Translations under genes and position numbers: made by a program
Shown here: positions 1 to 11,411 of the stretch, one piece after another
Layout: each line of letters begins with the position of its first letter
How positions within the stretch are numbered: position 1 is the first letter of the stretch
The notes under the pieces: generated by a model
What the model was told of the DNA's origin: nothing
Seen by the model: the letters and a program-made list of their open reading frames with translations, nothing else
The model's database searches: none
DNA from: Tachypleus tridentatus
Taxonomy: Eukaryota > Arthropoda > Merostomata > Xiphosura > Limulidae
Reading direction: 5' to 3'
Assembly (NCBI RefSeq): GCF_004210375.1
Contig: NC_134833.1
Location: 141,290,127 to 141,354,126 of the forward strand
DNA length: 64,000 nucleotides

Positions 1-71
1 CAGATAATTAATCGAAATATTACTAATTGCTTTGTTTCTTGTTAAATGAGTGCAAAGCTACGTAAGAGAAT

Positions 72-350
72 GCCCCGACGTGGCCAGGAGGCTAGGGAGC
101 TCGACTCCTAATCTGAGAGTTGCGGGTTTGAATCCCCTTCCCACTAAACACGCTCCTCGTCTCAGCTGTGAGGTCATTATAATGTGACAGTCAATCGCAC
201 TATTTGTCAGTAAAAGAGTAGACATAGAGTTGACGGTGGGTGATGATAACTAGATGCCTTCCCTCTAGTCTTACAGTGTTAAATGAAGGACGACTGGCGC
301 AGATAGCCCATCGTATAACTTTGCGCGAAATTCAGAAAACAAACAAATAA
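72..350 (+). mobile_element. SINE-A copy (tRNA-derived retroposon)
   Basis: SINE-A is about 270 bp long. It has a tRNA-like head with pol III boxes A and B (GGGTTYGAATCCCC), a conserved body containing AATCCCACTATT and CTCTAGTCTTACACTG, and a tail ending GCGCGAAATTCAAAACAAAC. This copy is complete but diverged. Confidence 0.8.
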
Positions 351-352
351 AA

Positions 353-2035
353 ATAAAGGGTGTCTGGGCTATGTCTATTTTTAACTTTATAAATTGTTAT
401 TGTTCTCATATCTCATTATTTGATTATCTCCGGTTCCATCGCCATTGTCACAAAACTTGCTCAAGCTATTAACCACTATCACTAATTCAGCGGTTAGAAG
501 TAAAGCGCCTAACTGTCTGGCAGCATCTGCCTCCAAAATTTTTTAACTCTTTATTTTGCTTCTTTAACTATCATTTATAAGAAGGTTAATATCTGGAACC
601 ATACGCCATCAACTTGTTGTTGTTGCTTATATGTAACATGGTTTCGGGAACACTGTACTAGTCGATGAATGGCGTACTTTACTAATCAATTAGCAAGTAC
701 CACTAATCGTCCATCGCTAATAACAAATTATTTATTATACGGTGTGTATGTGTATTGTCATACAGATCTCGAATTCACAAGCTACGTTCTGGCCCAGTAA
801 CGCTTGGAGAAAATACTGAACATAATAACTCATGAATATCAAAACACAACGACAATGCTAAAAGTTTCATCAGAGAAACAACATGGATGATCATCTTGTA
901 TAAAATCATATTTGTTGAAGAATTATCTGTTGGTCGATACTTTATCGATCGAAGTTCGTCTACTGTTCTTTCCTTTACATTTGCACAATTTAACACAGTG
1001 GTAGCGCTCTCAGTTTTTGGTTAAGAACTTAACAGCATGAGATTCTAGTGCTTTAAACTGGACTTCTTACCGAGAATGGAGAATTAAGTGATAAAAACTT
1101 AGAGTTAGCGCGTCACGCACGTTTAAGCAGTGGTTGGTAATACTGCTGTTTTGGTACTGTTTTATTCGACTGCAGAGCCATCTAGTAGTTGATCAAAAAT
1201 TTTCCTGTTTGCATCTCGAGCACATGGACTCATATACTAGCTAGGTATTTAATGGTAGGTGGAGGTATTTAAAGTTTAATAAGAGTCTAGACCCTGTTTT
1301 AAAGTCGCAGTTTCACTGAAATTTGTGGACACAGCTGCATGGTCATTTTTATTTAGTGCCTAAATATTCAGTTGTGAACCTATGAAGAATAGAACCAACT
1401 TCGATCGTTGAATACAGACTAACGACTTGATATATACTTTGTGCTATTACATAATTATAAGACCGATACCAATTTTTGTCGCCTCTGTCTGGACCTAATA
1501 GTCGAATGATTGATGTCTTATAAGTGGCTGACGAAGATACTATTTCAATAAGACTTTGTATATCGTAAACCCAGCCAATTTTGGATGAGGATTGATATTA
1601 AATGAAAGGCCTAGTCGCTGACAGTGGCCTCAAATACGTGAAGTGTAAGGTTAAAATGTAAATATCGTGTAGAACCGATAAAGGAAGATGTGTCAAAAAA
1701 TTATCGGTGTTACTGTGATGTAATGCGATTTCTAGTCCTAACTGTTGTGATAGAAAAGGCTTAATCCACAACTAAAATTATAAAGTGAAAGTAAATGTGT
1801 ATGTATCATAATGATGTAAGCTGTTGTTGACGTGGAATATCCGTGTCTTTGTACGTGTTGTCCGTAAGATCTATTACGTCTGTAACAAACAGCATCGTAG
1901 TTTTACATTTCCTTACAAGTCTGTTGTTTTGAGTATTATGAAAGACAATAAGTGCATTCCAAAGAGTTACTTGTTATTCTGAGTGTTGATGGGTGTTGCA
2001 TTTCTCACTATAAACCCGCATTTTGACAAATTTCT
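353..2035. other. AT-rich intergenic stretch
   Basis: I see no gene, RNA or recognised repeat here. The short open frames are unremarkable. Confidence 0.5.
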
Positions 2036-2277
2036 TTTTTCAATTTCCTGCAAAGCTACACGAGGGCTATCTGCGCTAGCCGTTCCTAATTTAGCAGTGT
2101 AAGACTAGAGGGAAGTCAACTAGTGACCACCACTTACTTGGGATACTCTTTTACCAACGAATAGTGGGACTGACCGTAATATTATAACGCCCCCACGGCT
2201 GAGACGACGAGCATGTTTGAGGAGAAAGAGATTCGAACTCGCGAATTTCAGATTACGAGTTGAGCCATGTCGGGCCC
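2036..2277 (-). mobile_element. SINE-A copy
   Basis: The tail comes first (GCAAAGCTACACGAGGGC) and the head is at 2277 (ATGTCGGGCC). The tRNA-like part is damaged. No clear target-site duplication was found. Confidence 0.8.
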
Positions 2278-2354
2278 TCCTCTAATGTAGCTTTTCATTT
2301 AACAAGAAAAAAAAAACAATTAATAATATTTCTATTAATTACATGGACTGAATA

Positions 2355-2600
2355 ATCGGAATAGAACATGAATAATTAAAAAGTGTGTTATACTATATTA
2401 CAACCCTTTTTTGTAGAATGTAGAACATAAATTATTTGTCACATAACAACTCCTTTTTTTAAATTATAAAACATGAATGATTAAACACTGTTATATCATA
2501 GACGAAGCATATTTATTGGCTATAAAATATGAATGATTAAAACAGTTATATAACAGCTCCTTTTTATAGGCCATAAAACATGAATAATTAAAATCATGCG
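2355..2600 (+). repeat. Degenerate tandem repeat, unit about 70 bp
   Basis: About four diverged copies share the elements ACATGAATAATTAAAA, GTTATAT and AACAACTCCTTTTT. They lie about 700 bp before the ATF3-like first exon. Confidence 0.5.
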
Positions 2601-3150
2601 TCAACACTCAATTACACTTTGTATTTCTACAAAAAATAATTCTTCTTAGAGAGTACTAAATCTTCGGATTGATAGGTATGGCCTAAAATAGCTGTTGTGA
2701 AACCTGCCTAACTATAGTAGATGGATAAAGTCTTAATTGGTAAAATATAGGTATATAATTTTTATTACGTATAAATGTGGTACTTAACCTTAATGAAATG
2801 AAGTGAGATAAAGTTTTGAATTCCGTAATTTTTACGTTGTCTTCTGAAAATATAATGATGAAGAAACGCCACCAAACGACGGCAAAAAATACAAGTAATT
2901 TTTTTAAATATGTGCTTTATTTTTAGTTGTTGTTTTTTTTAGAATTGGTAAAAATTTTCAATGAATATTTTTTTGTATTGCCATAAGATACGGTAGGGTG
3001 AGAACTGTTTTTAAATCCTGATTTACATCAATATACAACTGTCTATTAAAGTAAACAAGCTACAAAAATTAATATTTGGTTTCTTCTCTATTTTTTTTTC
3101 TGTTTGATGATGACTACAGAATTTTATCTCTCTCTCTAACGTTTATAGAT

Positions 3151-3328
3151 ACCGTGTATGACGACCTTTGGTCTACGGGAGATAAGATATCCTTCCCGGG
3201 AGCGAAGCTGATGATACCCGTCGCAAAACGAGCGAGGTATATACCTGATTACAAGCAGTTAGTTGTCAGATATTACCTTCATCTTACGCTGATCAGGGGA
3301 GACTGGATCTTTCGGTTAGTTATCCACC
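3151..3328 (+). other. Probable 5' untranslated part of the ATF3-like first coding exon
   Basis: The 180 bases before the start codon are clearly richer in G and C than the AT-rich sequence upstream. They follow a possible splice acceptor (AACGTTTATAG, ending at 3150), so a non-coding first exon may lie further upstream. An overlapping open frame (3076-3477) crosses the true start in another frame and is not taken as a gene. No TATA box or start site could be fixed. Confidence 0.4.
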
Positions 3329-3796
3329 ATGTTTGGTTACGACACTCTCTCGCCGCCGCCTTCAGGTTTAGACAACTCATTGATAGAGTCTTATCCCACA
3401 ATGAACAACTGTTACCAGTCTTGCATGATGCACAGTTTTGCGGGCACTCAGTCAGATGTCCCTTTATGTCCTCCTGACCCTGACCTCCTCTCAGTGGTTA
3501 CTACTATACCCGAACTACAAATACCACAGTATTCCGCCGGGCCTATCCCCACTTACGAACAACCTCATTATCCGTTAACCCCTTCATCCCCCCTTGATTT
3601 TGTTTCTCAGAATTCCCCTTCCCTGGGATCTCCCCACTCCAGCACTTCTTCACCACAGCAGCCCAGGCCGACTAGTGTCCAGATGACCCGGTCCCAGCTG
3701 ATAAAGGAAGGCCTAAGAGTGACCATCCAGACTAAAAGAATGGCCCAAGGAAAACATGTGATTCAGCCGGAATACGTGATGCAATCTCAAGAAAGC
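3329..3796 (+). CDS. ATF3: ATF3-like gene, coding exon 1
   Basis: This exon holds 156 whole codons, from the start ATG to Ser156, followed by the donor GTAAGT. It encodes the Pro/Ser-rich N-terminal region and the short conserved stretch before the basic region. The open frame runs on past the donor to 3916, but those extra residues do not resemble the family. Confidence 0.85.
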
Positions 3797-6700
3797 GTAA
3801 GTTATCGAATTGTACATCTATTACCAAACCTTGGTTATCACGATCCTCGTTGTACAAAGTATAGGGAAATTCACCCGATTAACATCAAGTCGTTTAATAT
3901 AAACAGGGCAAGATAAACGCTTTCAAACAAACTTTACAAAATTATCTTTATGTTAATTGAACCATTAATTTGTAGGGTGGCGTTTATATGACCCAAATGA
4001 ATTTTATTTTGTTAAGTACTAATTTTCGCATTTGTAATAATATTGATTGTGTCTAGGGGGAGATTTTTAGAGCGACGCATACGTTTTTTGAATAAATTGA
4101 GTTTTTTATTTTAAAATTTATTTTATTTTATTTTTATTTATATTATTTTTATTTTTATTAAATAAAAGAGTTATAGTTCTCTTTTCTAAAAATATATGTT
4201 GATGTCTGGGTAACCTCACTTATTATCATTGTAATTCTATTGGATATAACACTTAAAGGTTGAAAGAAAAACTGTTATTTTACGTAGCTTCGAAAGCTTT
4301 ACTTAAGCATTAAATCATATGAGAAGATGTCCTTTAGAGAAACGTTACTGTGCTATATACAAACGCGTCTTGAAAATTACATAAACGTCTGTTGAAAGAT
4401 CTTACAAAGATTTATTTGAATAGACATACTATGCAGCAAGTGACTGAAGGTGTTTACGAAACGCTTAATTTCAAGTGGCAAAAGATTATTTTACAAAGGA
4501 TACAAGTGGATACAGAAAACGGGTAACACTCCAACAGGACAGTGTAACATGGATATCAGTATATCGATAGGACAGTGTAACATAGATATCAGTATATCGA
4601 TAGGACAGTGTAACATGGATATCAGTATATCGATAGGACAGTGTGACATGGATATCAGTATATCGATAGGACAGTGTAACATGGATATCAATATATCTAT
4701 AGGACAGTGTAACATGGATATCTATGAATCTATTACTCATTACTGTTTGTTTTGAAATTGAGTGATTATCTCTTCTTTCTTTCTTTTTTTCGTCTCCTGG
4801 TGGGACAACAATAAGTTTCAGGACTTACAACGCCTAAAAGGCCCGACATGGTCAGGTGGTTAAGGAGCTCGATTCGTAATCTGAGGGTCGCGGGTTCGAA
4901 TCCCCAACCCCCCACAAACACCAAACATGCTTGCCCTTTCAGCGATGGGGCATTATAATGTGACGATCAATCCCACTATTCGATGATAAAAGAGTAGCCC
5001 TAGCGTGACGACGAGCTACCTTCCCTCTTGTCATAACAGTGCTAAATTAGGGACGGCTATGACAGATAACCCTCGTGTAGCTCTGCGCGAAAAACAAAGT
5101 TTTAGACTCTTGTTTGAGTGAGTTATGCTTTTATTCTAGTTAATATTATCATTTGTTCGTTGAGTTTAGACATAAGGCGTAGCAGTTATGTTATCATATT
5201 CTAACCTTCTGTGTAACGCTAAATATGAAACATGTACATGACGAATTTGGACATACACACATATACATACTCACAAAGACCGTCATTCGTTGAGGATCGT
5301 GTTACGTATAATGTAACGTATTACAAAAAAAAACACAAAAAACTGAACTGCGTGTCACAGTACGTTTAATACTTCCATAGTTAACACAGATTCGGTTTGG
5401 TTTATTTGGAATTTCGCGCAAAGCTACACGAGGGCTATCTGCGCTAGCCGTCCCTAATTTAATAGTGTAAGACTATAGGGAAGGCAGCTAGTCACCACCA
5501 CCCACCGCCAGCTTTTGGGATACTCTTTTACCGTCACATTATAACGCCCCCACAGCTGAAAGGGCGAGCATGTTTGGCGTAACGGGGATTCGAACCCGCG
5601 ATATTCAGATTACGAGTCGAATGCCTTATCCAACATCTATGGGTTGTTGTTGTTTTTCTAACATGTTGTATATGTTTTTAACTTCGTCGAAACTGTGTTG
5701 AGATTAGCGTTATTGTAAGCACAAAACGTAAAGACCATTAAAATAAAAATGTTTTTAAGATAATCGCTAACCTCGCACACACAAGAAGTCTCACGTAAGT
5801 TGGTACTTTGTATTCCAGCTATGATGGCAATAGTTAAATATCTTTCCACCAGTTGTCCAGGCAAGATAAGATTGTTATGCTACTATGTTCTGATGCGATT
5901 GATAAAGTTCTCCACGTTAACGGTAGAATAGGGTCAGTGCTAAATTTTCACCTACACAAAAACGTGCGTCAGCTATTTTACTAAATTAGATGAGTGGAAA
6001 TTATTCCGCGCATCAAAATTTTGAAGATTTCGTTTGTAGGAAAAGGTTTGTTGCGATTGTTGTTTTTTTAGCACAGCCTCACTGATCTATCTGCTGTGTC
6101 CACTACGAAGAATCGAACTCCCCGATGTTAGCATTGTTGTTAAACTTACCGCTAAACCACAAGGGGGCACTCCTGGCACCTGGTAAATTGTTGCACTGAG
6201 TTTAAAATTAAATATCTGAAGGCATTTAACCTTAGAAAATAAATGTATAACGTTTTCTTTCTTTTTTTCAACTTTTACAACCATATATCAATTAATAATT
6301 TTGTTTTGGAGTTCTGATTAGAAGTACAAATGTAATTATTATTTTATAAGTTATTCACGGGTCTGGAAACAAGAAAATCAGTTTTAAAATATATATATAT
6401 TGTATTTTATGTTATGAATACTAAAATAACAAGGTTATTTACGTAGTTGCGATTCTTGAAGGTCTCAAAAATCGATTTGCGATTTTTTTTTCATGTTGTC
6501 ATTGAAAATTTTCAATCAGTTAATTTCTCTGACTTCTGGACATAATAATCTTCATAATGAAGTTTATACATTGTAATTTAGAATTTAATGTTTATAACTT
6601 GAAAGCTGAAACAAAACATTGATTTGTCGTTTTAATGTACTGCGAAAGAGATTTCTGTAGTGAGTTCATAATCTAGATCCAGGGAACACAATGATTTAGC

Positions 6701-9700
6701 CAATAATACTGTATTTTAATGCACCGCTATTACTGGCGAGTTCATAATTTAGACCCAGGGAACAGAATAATTTAACCAATAGTACTGTATTTTAATACAC
6801 CGCTGTTACTGGCGAGTTCATAATTTAGACCCAGGGAACAAAATGGTTTAACCAATAGTGCTGTATTTGTGTGCACCGTTATTATTGATTCACTTTGTAT
6901 TACACAAGTATAACAATCAGTAACCAGGTTATCGAAGTATGACCTGTCATGATAACATGTGACTTAACAACACTATCCAGAACCTATTCGTTGTAAGTTT
7001 AGTATAATATGATAACTTATGTCGATGTATTAATCTTGCACATGTATATAAGTTAGAATAGAAACAAAACAAACGTGACATTTTCACACCAGAGGGAACC
7101 ACGAATCCTCTGACGTCCGTGAAGGTTTTTCTGAGTGGGGAGGGGCAAAGTGAGCCGAAAACAAATATGCTGAATTAATTTTAATTCCAAATAAACAATT
7201 AAATTATAAAAGTTATGTGCAATTAATTAAATGATACAATATGTCGAAGGGAAATGTTATTGCTTTTTAGTATACGGCACTGTTTTTTAGTCACCATGCT
7301 AATTGTTTTGTTTGTTTTTGAATTTCGCACAAAGCTACTCGAGAGCTATCTGTACTAGCCGTCCCTAATTTAGCAGTGTAAGACTAGAGGGAAGGCAGCT
7401 AGTCATCATCACCCACCGCCGACTCTTGGGCTACTCTTTTTACCAACGAATAGTGGGATTGACCGTAACATTATAACGCCCCACGGCTGAAAAGGCGAGC
7501 TTGTTTGGTGCTACGAGGATGCGAACCCACGACCGTCAGATTACGAGTCGCACGCTTTAACACGCTTGGCCATGCCGGGCCCGCCATGCTAATATAGTGA
7601 GAGAGGGGCATTATGAAATGACATCTTAAGGCATTTTAAAGTTGTGTGGATCTCATTCTTTTACCCTCATGATGAAGAGATTTATTATTGTTGTTTAGAC
7701 CGTGTATGGCTTACTGATTAGTATGCTCGAATTACAAATCCGAAGGTTCACGGTTCGTAGCTCATTCTTGCTAAAACCTGCTACGTACTTTAGGACCATG
7801 GATGCTCTGTAATAGTGACGTACGAGAATTGGCGGCGAATGCTGCTGACAACCTGTCTTTCCTCTAATCAAAAGGTAAAAAAGATTTTCAATGTGCGGAT
7901 TTGTGGGGAAATTCTCGAACAAATGAAGTCAATAAATTTACTGTTGTCCAACACGTCTCCCTCTGTGAATTAAAAATATCAGTTAGCTTCAATTTGTCGT
8001 TAGGTTTTTTTAAATTTTCGTAATTAGAATCTAGTGTCATGTGACCTTCTTTAACTTGATTTTTTTAAAGCTTTAATGTTATCAGATATATTCATGATTA
8101 TATACACGGAAAAATATGTAGTTTAGGTTTCTTGCAGAAGATCTAATAATGAATGATTCCTTGAAGTACCTAATAAGGTTTATCAAACACTTTCATCAAT
8201 AATACAAATGAGCCTATATAATATACATATTTATAAACACTACTTATATTTATTTTATAAATTTACCTTCTGAGTTATAGACTGGTGTTTCCTCCTTCTG
8301 AATATTTTAGCCGTAATATATGCTTGTACATTTCAAGGTAATTCATATTTGTTAATGTGTTTTCAAAAAGGTTAGAGTGGTAGAACATTATTTACCTCTT
8401 GGATTGTTAAGAAAGCTACAATACATTGAGTACAACAATGCCCACTTTGCTTCTGTCTAAAGTTTGAAGTACATACGACGAATGGAATAGTGCCAGCTTT
8501 GTTTCCATCGCAGATAATACCAGTTATTTTTTCCCATCTAAAACTGGAAATTCACGCATTGACTAAAAAAAAAAATCCAACTTTTTAAATACGTGTAAGC
8601 CTAAGTTGTCATAGTAACGTGAGAGCTGAATATTTTAAAGTATTTTCGAGGTATGTAGTTAACGTTTGAGAATAGAATGTTAATTTGATTTAACCGATTT
8701 CAGTTAACACCAGAAGACGAGGAAAGACGAAAGCGACGACGAGAAAGAAATAAATTGGCTGCAACCAAGTGTAGAAACAAAAAGAAGGAACGAACACAGT
8801 GGTTGGCTGTTGTAAGTTTTGACTTATCTCAAACCTTTTCGTCGGAAGAGGGTGATGCGGTTATTTTGATGTTGATTTAATATTTTAACTTCGATTTTAT
8901 GAAATCACTTGTACGTACTCAAATACCTCTTGAAAATTCCCATATCTTTTGTGAGGTCAAAATATTATTTTCGTTTTGATTTGCAATATATTATTCTTAG
9001 GTAAATTCGAAACAAATATCTTGTTGTTGTTTTTATAAAGTTGCCCTTTATAGGGTATCAACGTTTCCTTAAAGTAAGCTTAATCATTTTTGTAATTCGT
9101 TAGGGTTGTAATCCGAGCGTGTTTAGAACCAGTCAATCCAGAAATAATTAACTTATTAACTCTGTGCGTATGAAAGTATGTGTTTTCTTATAGCAAAGCC
9201 ACATCGGGCTATCTGCTGAGTCCACTGAGGGGAATCGAACCCCTGATTTTAGCGTTGTAAATTCGTAGATTCACCGTTGTATCAGCGGGGTACGAGAGAA
9301 AGTATTCCTGAAAGTTAAACGAAATTATGTTTTTATAATTTTTTAAGATGCAAGGCGACATCGCCAGAACACCAATCGTAAGAGTTAGGTATATCATTAT
9401 CTCTTTATAATCTTACTAACCAAATTATTCAAGAAGATCCATTGGAAACAACGACTACGCAAAACTATATCCACGTTAATTTGTATGCAATATGTGCAGC
9501 CATTCGTAAAAGCTCCTAACTCACCTTGGTCCTTCATTTGGATATTCCGGTATGAAAACTTAAATGTACATACTCGTATGTTCATTCAAGTGTTCACGCG
9601 AACCCGTGAATCCAGTCTTGCGAACACTAAAAACCCCTTTGGCTTCCATATTAAAGTTAGACTTTGTAACTGTATTCAAAATCTGAAATAATAATTTTAT

Positions 9701-10208
9701 TTTAATGGTTTTTATATGTGAGTATACATTTTTCAAGTAAATCGATTTAGCCAAATCTGTATATTCCCCATTTTCCCTGGATCCCTGTAATTTGGGACAA
9801 CTCATGACTCTTACCAAGACATTTTTATTCTTTTACATTCAATTGGAGTAAAAAATTGTAAAAAAAATTGAAGGAAGAAGTCAAACATTGAATAAATAGA
9901 GGTAGGTACATTTAACTACAATTGGTTATTAGTATAGGCAATATAGCATAGATAGTAAGCAATGAGCGTTATAATGTAAAGCTTAGTAAAAAGCTATTGT
10001 TTTAAAAAATATATATTATAAATGTAATTAATACATATTTTTGCAGGAATCAAATCACTTAGAAACAGATAATTCTGCCCTTAAGAAAGAAATCCAAGAA
10101 CTACAGAAGAAAAAAAGCTATTTAATGGAGCTTTTACAATGTCATCACTGCTCGGTGCCACAGAGATCATGTGCACTGCAGGTTGGATATCCTCCGCATC
10201 ACACATAA
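3329..10208 (+). CDS. ATF3: ATF3/JDP2-like bZIP transcription factor (3 exons)
   Basis: Joining 3329-3796, 8704-8811 and 10047-10208 gives 245 residues in one frame, and both introns are phase 0 with GTAAGT donors and pyrimidine-rich AG acceptors. Residues 157-192 hold the basic region ([18 protein letters not shown]), with the invariant Asn172 and Arg180. A leucine zipper follows, with Leu at 190, 197, 204, 211 and 218. Just before the basic region, the stretch starting [11 protein letters not shown] resembles the ATF3 segment in the same place. The tail after the zipper ([12 protein letters not shown]) resembles the His/Cys tail of ATF3 and JDP2. The first 130 residues are rich in Pro and Ser, without a recognised domain. 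By family, this is a nuclear factor that dimerises with Jun or ATF partners at AP-1 and CRE sites in stress responses. The start ATG has a strong CCACC context and an in-frame TAG four codons upstream. Vertebrate ATF3 is about 180 residues, so this N-terminus is longer. Fos is the main alternative, but the zipper flanks favour ATF3/JDP2. Confidence 0.87.
4537..4730 (+). repeat. 33-bp minisatellite, about 5.8 copies
   Basis: Near-identical 33-bp units start at 4537, 4570, 4603, 4636, 4669 and 4702. Each begins GGACAGTGTAACATGG and contains ATATCAGTATATCGATA. As 33 is divisible by three, several frames stay open on both strands and give artificial peptides such as repeated [11 protein letters not shown]. 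Confidence 0.9.
4840..5100 (+). mobile_element. SINE-A copy
   Basis: The copy is near complete, with head GGCCCGACATGGTCAGG and B box GGGTTCGAATCCCC. The body has a short deletion before GCTACCTTCCCTC. Confidence 0.85.
5408..5637 (-). mobile_element. SINE-A copy lacking the end of its head
   Basis: The tail and body are intact and the B box is present (GGGGATTCGAACCCGC). The copy stops before the expected GGCCATGCCGGGCC. Confidence 0.85.
6066..6172 (-). mobile_element. SINE-C-like tRNA-derived fragment
   Basis: It reads tail first (GCACAGCCTCACTGATCTAT), then a B-box-like GAATCGAACTCCCC, then an A-box-like end near 6160. It is similar in layout to the copy at 9187. Confidence 0.55.
6662..6889 (+). 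repeat. 76-bp tandem repeat, 3 copies
   Basis: Units start at 6662, 6738 and 6814 with GAGTTCATAATTTAGACCCA and end with CACCGCTGTTACTGGC. The third copy drifts at its end. It lies in intron 1 of the ATF3-like gene. Confidence 0.9.
7304..7583 (-). mobile_element. SINE-A copy with target-site duplication
   Basis: The copy is full length in reverse orientation. A 10-bp direct repeat, CCATGCTAAT, flanks it at 7294-7303 and 7584-7593. Confidence 0.92.
7698..7890 (+). mobile_element. Diverged tRNA-like retroposon fragment
   Basis: It has a tRNA-like head (GGCTTACTGATTAGTATG then ACGGTTCGTAGCTC) followed by a body with a CCTGTCTTTCCTCTAAT element recalling the SINE-A body. The family is uncertain. 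Confidence 0.4.
8704..8811 (+). CDS. ATF3: ATF3-like gene, coding exon 2 (bZIP basic region)
   Basis: This exon is exactly 108 nt (36 codons) between a TTTCAG acceptor and a GTAAGT donor. It encodes the whole DNA-binding basic region and the first zipper leucine. A separate 108-nt exon for the basic region is, to my knowledge, also found in vertebrate Fos genes, which supports the assignment to this wider bZIP group. Confidence 0.9.
8812..10046 (+). other. Intron 2 of the ATF3-like gene
   Basis: This 1.2-kb intron contains a SINE-C-like fragment (9187-9300). The rest is AT-rich sequence without recognised features. Confidence 0.75.
9187..9300 (-). mobile_element. SINE-C copy
   Basis: It has the tail AGCAAAGCCACATCGGGC, then CTGAGTCCACTGAGGGGAAT, a B box (GGGGAATCGAACCCCTG) and a head ending at CAGCGGGG. 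The 3' tail resembles that of SINE-A and SINE-B. Confidence 0.6.
10047..10208 (+). CDS. ATF3: ATF3-like gene, coding exon 3 (leucine zipper and C-terminus)
   Basis: The exon begins after TTTTTGCAG and encodes 53 residues and a TAA stop. It carries the zipper leucines 197, 204, 211 and 218, then a Cys/His-containing tail ending in PPHHT. The protein ends sooner after the zipper than vertebrate ATF3. Confidence 0.88.
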   Translation, partial: ESNHLETDNSALKKEIQELQKKKSYLMELLQCHHCSVPQRSCALQVGYPPHHT

Positions 10209-11403
10209 ATCGAGACTTCACGAGAGTTGGATGAATATCGAGAAGGATCTGATATTTAGTGAGATAGGAGGAGAATATCTCGTGATTATTACTTTGCATA
10301 TATTCTATTCATAATTTTTTCCTTAGGAGAATTATAAAATTATATGAACACATTCATATGCATTGGTGAACTACGTATCTGTCTTTTATATTCATTTCTT
10401 AAAACTCTTCATCATTACTGTTTCTATGCCGAACTTAAAATGTTAAAACTTTCACGTCTCAAGAGAACCAGATGTGGAATAACTATACGTTATGTATCAA
10501 AATACGCTAATGAATTTCTTATGCACCACATTATGTTATCGAGCCACTTGAAAGCAAGTGTGAAACATATGTACACACACACATGTGTACACATATATAA
10601 GCGTGAGTATAAATTTGAGCTGTGAAATAATATTTTAGTTCGATGGTTTTAACCTATTTCCTAACGGACTCTATATGTTATGTTATTCAAACTTCTGGTG
10701 TTTCTCAAGAAGAATTACCTAGTAAAAAAAGTTATTAATTGAATTTTAACGATACATTTCTATTGCTCTATAATTGCCTATGAAGAATCCTGGTGATAAA
10801 AAGATAAATTAGATAATATAATTTGAATTTATATTTATGATAACACGAATATCATTGCAGTAACTACAAAAATCCAAACAAATCTTGGTTTTCATTCGAA
10901 AATATTATTTATGAATTCAGAGAAATTTTAAAGTGTTAACTTGCTGTTAGAAATTTTATGCATTAAAATATAGTTTTAGGTGTGATATAGAAGCACGTTA
11001 AAACATAATATATACGTATATCTTCAAATCAAATACAATATATATTCAAATGATTTTTTTAGGAATGAATTTGCTCTTCTGTAAGTATAGTTTTATTTTT
11101 AAATGTTTACAAATCTAGGTTTATGTTTTGATGAACTGAATATAAAATATCATTTATACGTGAAATGTTTTTAGGCCTTTATGGAAATCAAATTCTGTCT
11201 GCTTATAAAATTATAGTAATGAATTAGGCCTACCTTTCACATGTTTGTACAGCGAGGTTTCTTTATATTTAAAGCTGAACATTAAGTTAGTTTTGGAAGT
11301 TTGTACGTATTTTTTTACAGAAAATGATTAAACTAATCAAGTTAAAACAAGTATATAATCAATAACACTCTTAATTTCATACTAGGCCTAACTGTAAAAC
11401 AAT

Positions 11404-11411
11404 TTGACGTC
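11404..11411. promoter_or_regulatory. Perfect CRE/ATF palindrome TGACGTCA downstream of the ATF3-like gene
   Basis: The 8-bp palindrome is an exact consensus site for CREB/ATF dimers. It lies 1.2 kb after the ATF3-like stop codon. It may occur by chance, since position is the only support for a regulatory role. Confidence 0.2.

Larger units (their letters stand above)
3797..8703 (+). other. Intron 1 of the ATF3-like gene
   Basis: This 4.9-kb AT-rich intron contains three SINE-A copies (4840, 5408, 7304), SINE-C-like and other tRNA-like fragments (6066, 7698), a 33-bp minisatellite (4537) and a 76-bp triplicate (6662). No further coding exon was recognised in it. Confidence 0.75.

Noticed and set aside
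3076-3477. Open frame overlapping the start of the ATF3-like exon
   Set aside because: It is in a different frame, has a composition shaped by the true exon and UTR, and shows no family resemblance.
4450-4755. Overlapping open frames on both strands with repeated 11-residue units
   Set aside because: They are produced by the 33-bp minisatellite. Several frames are open equally, so none is supported as a gene.
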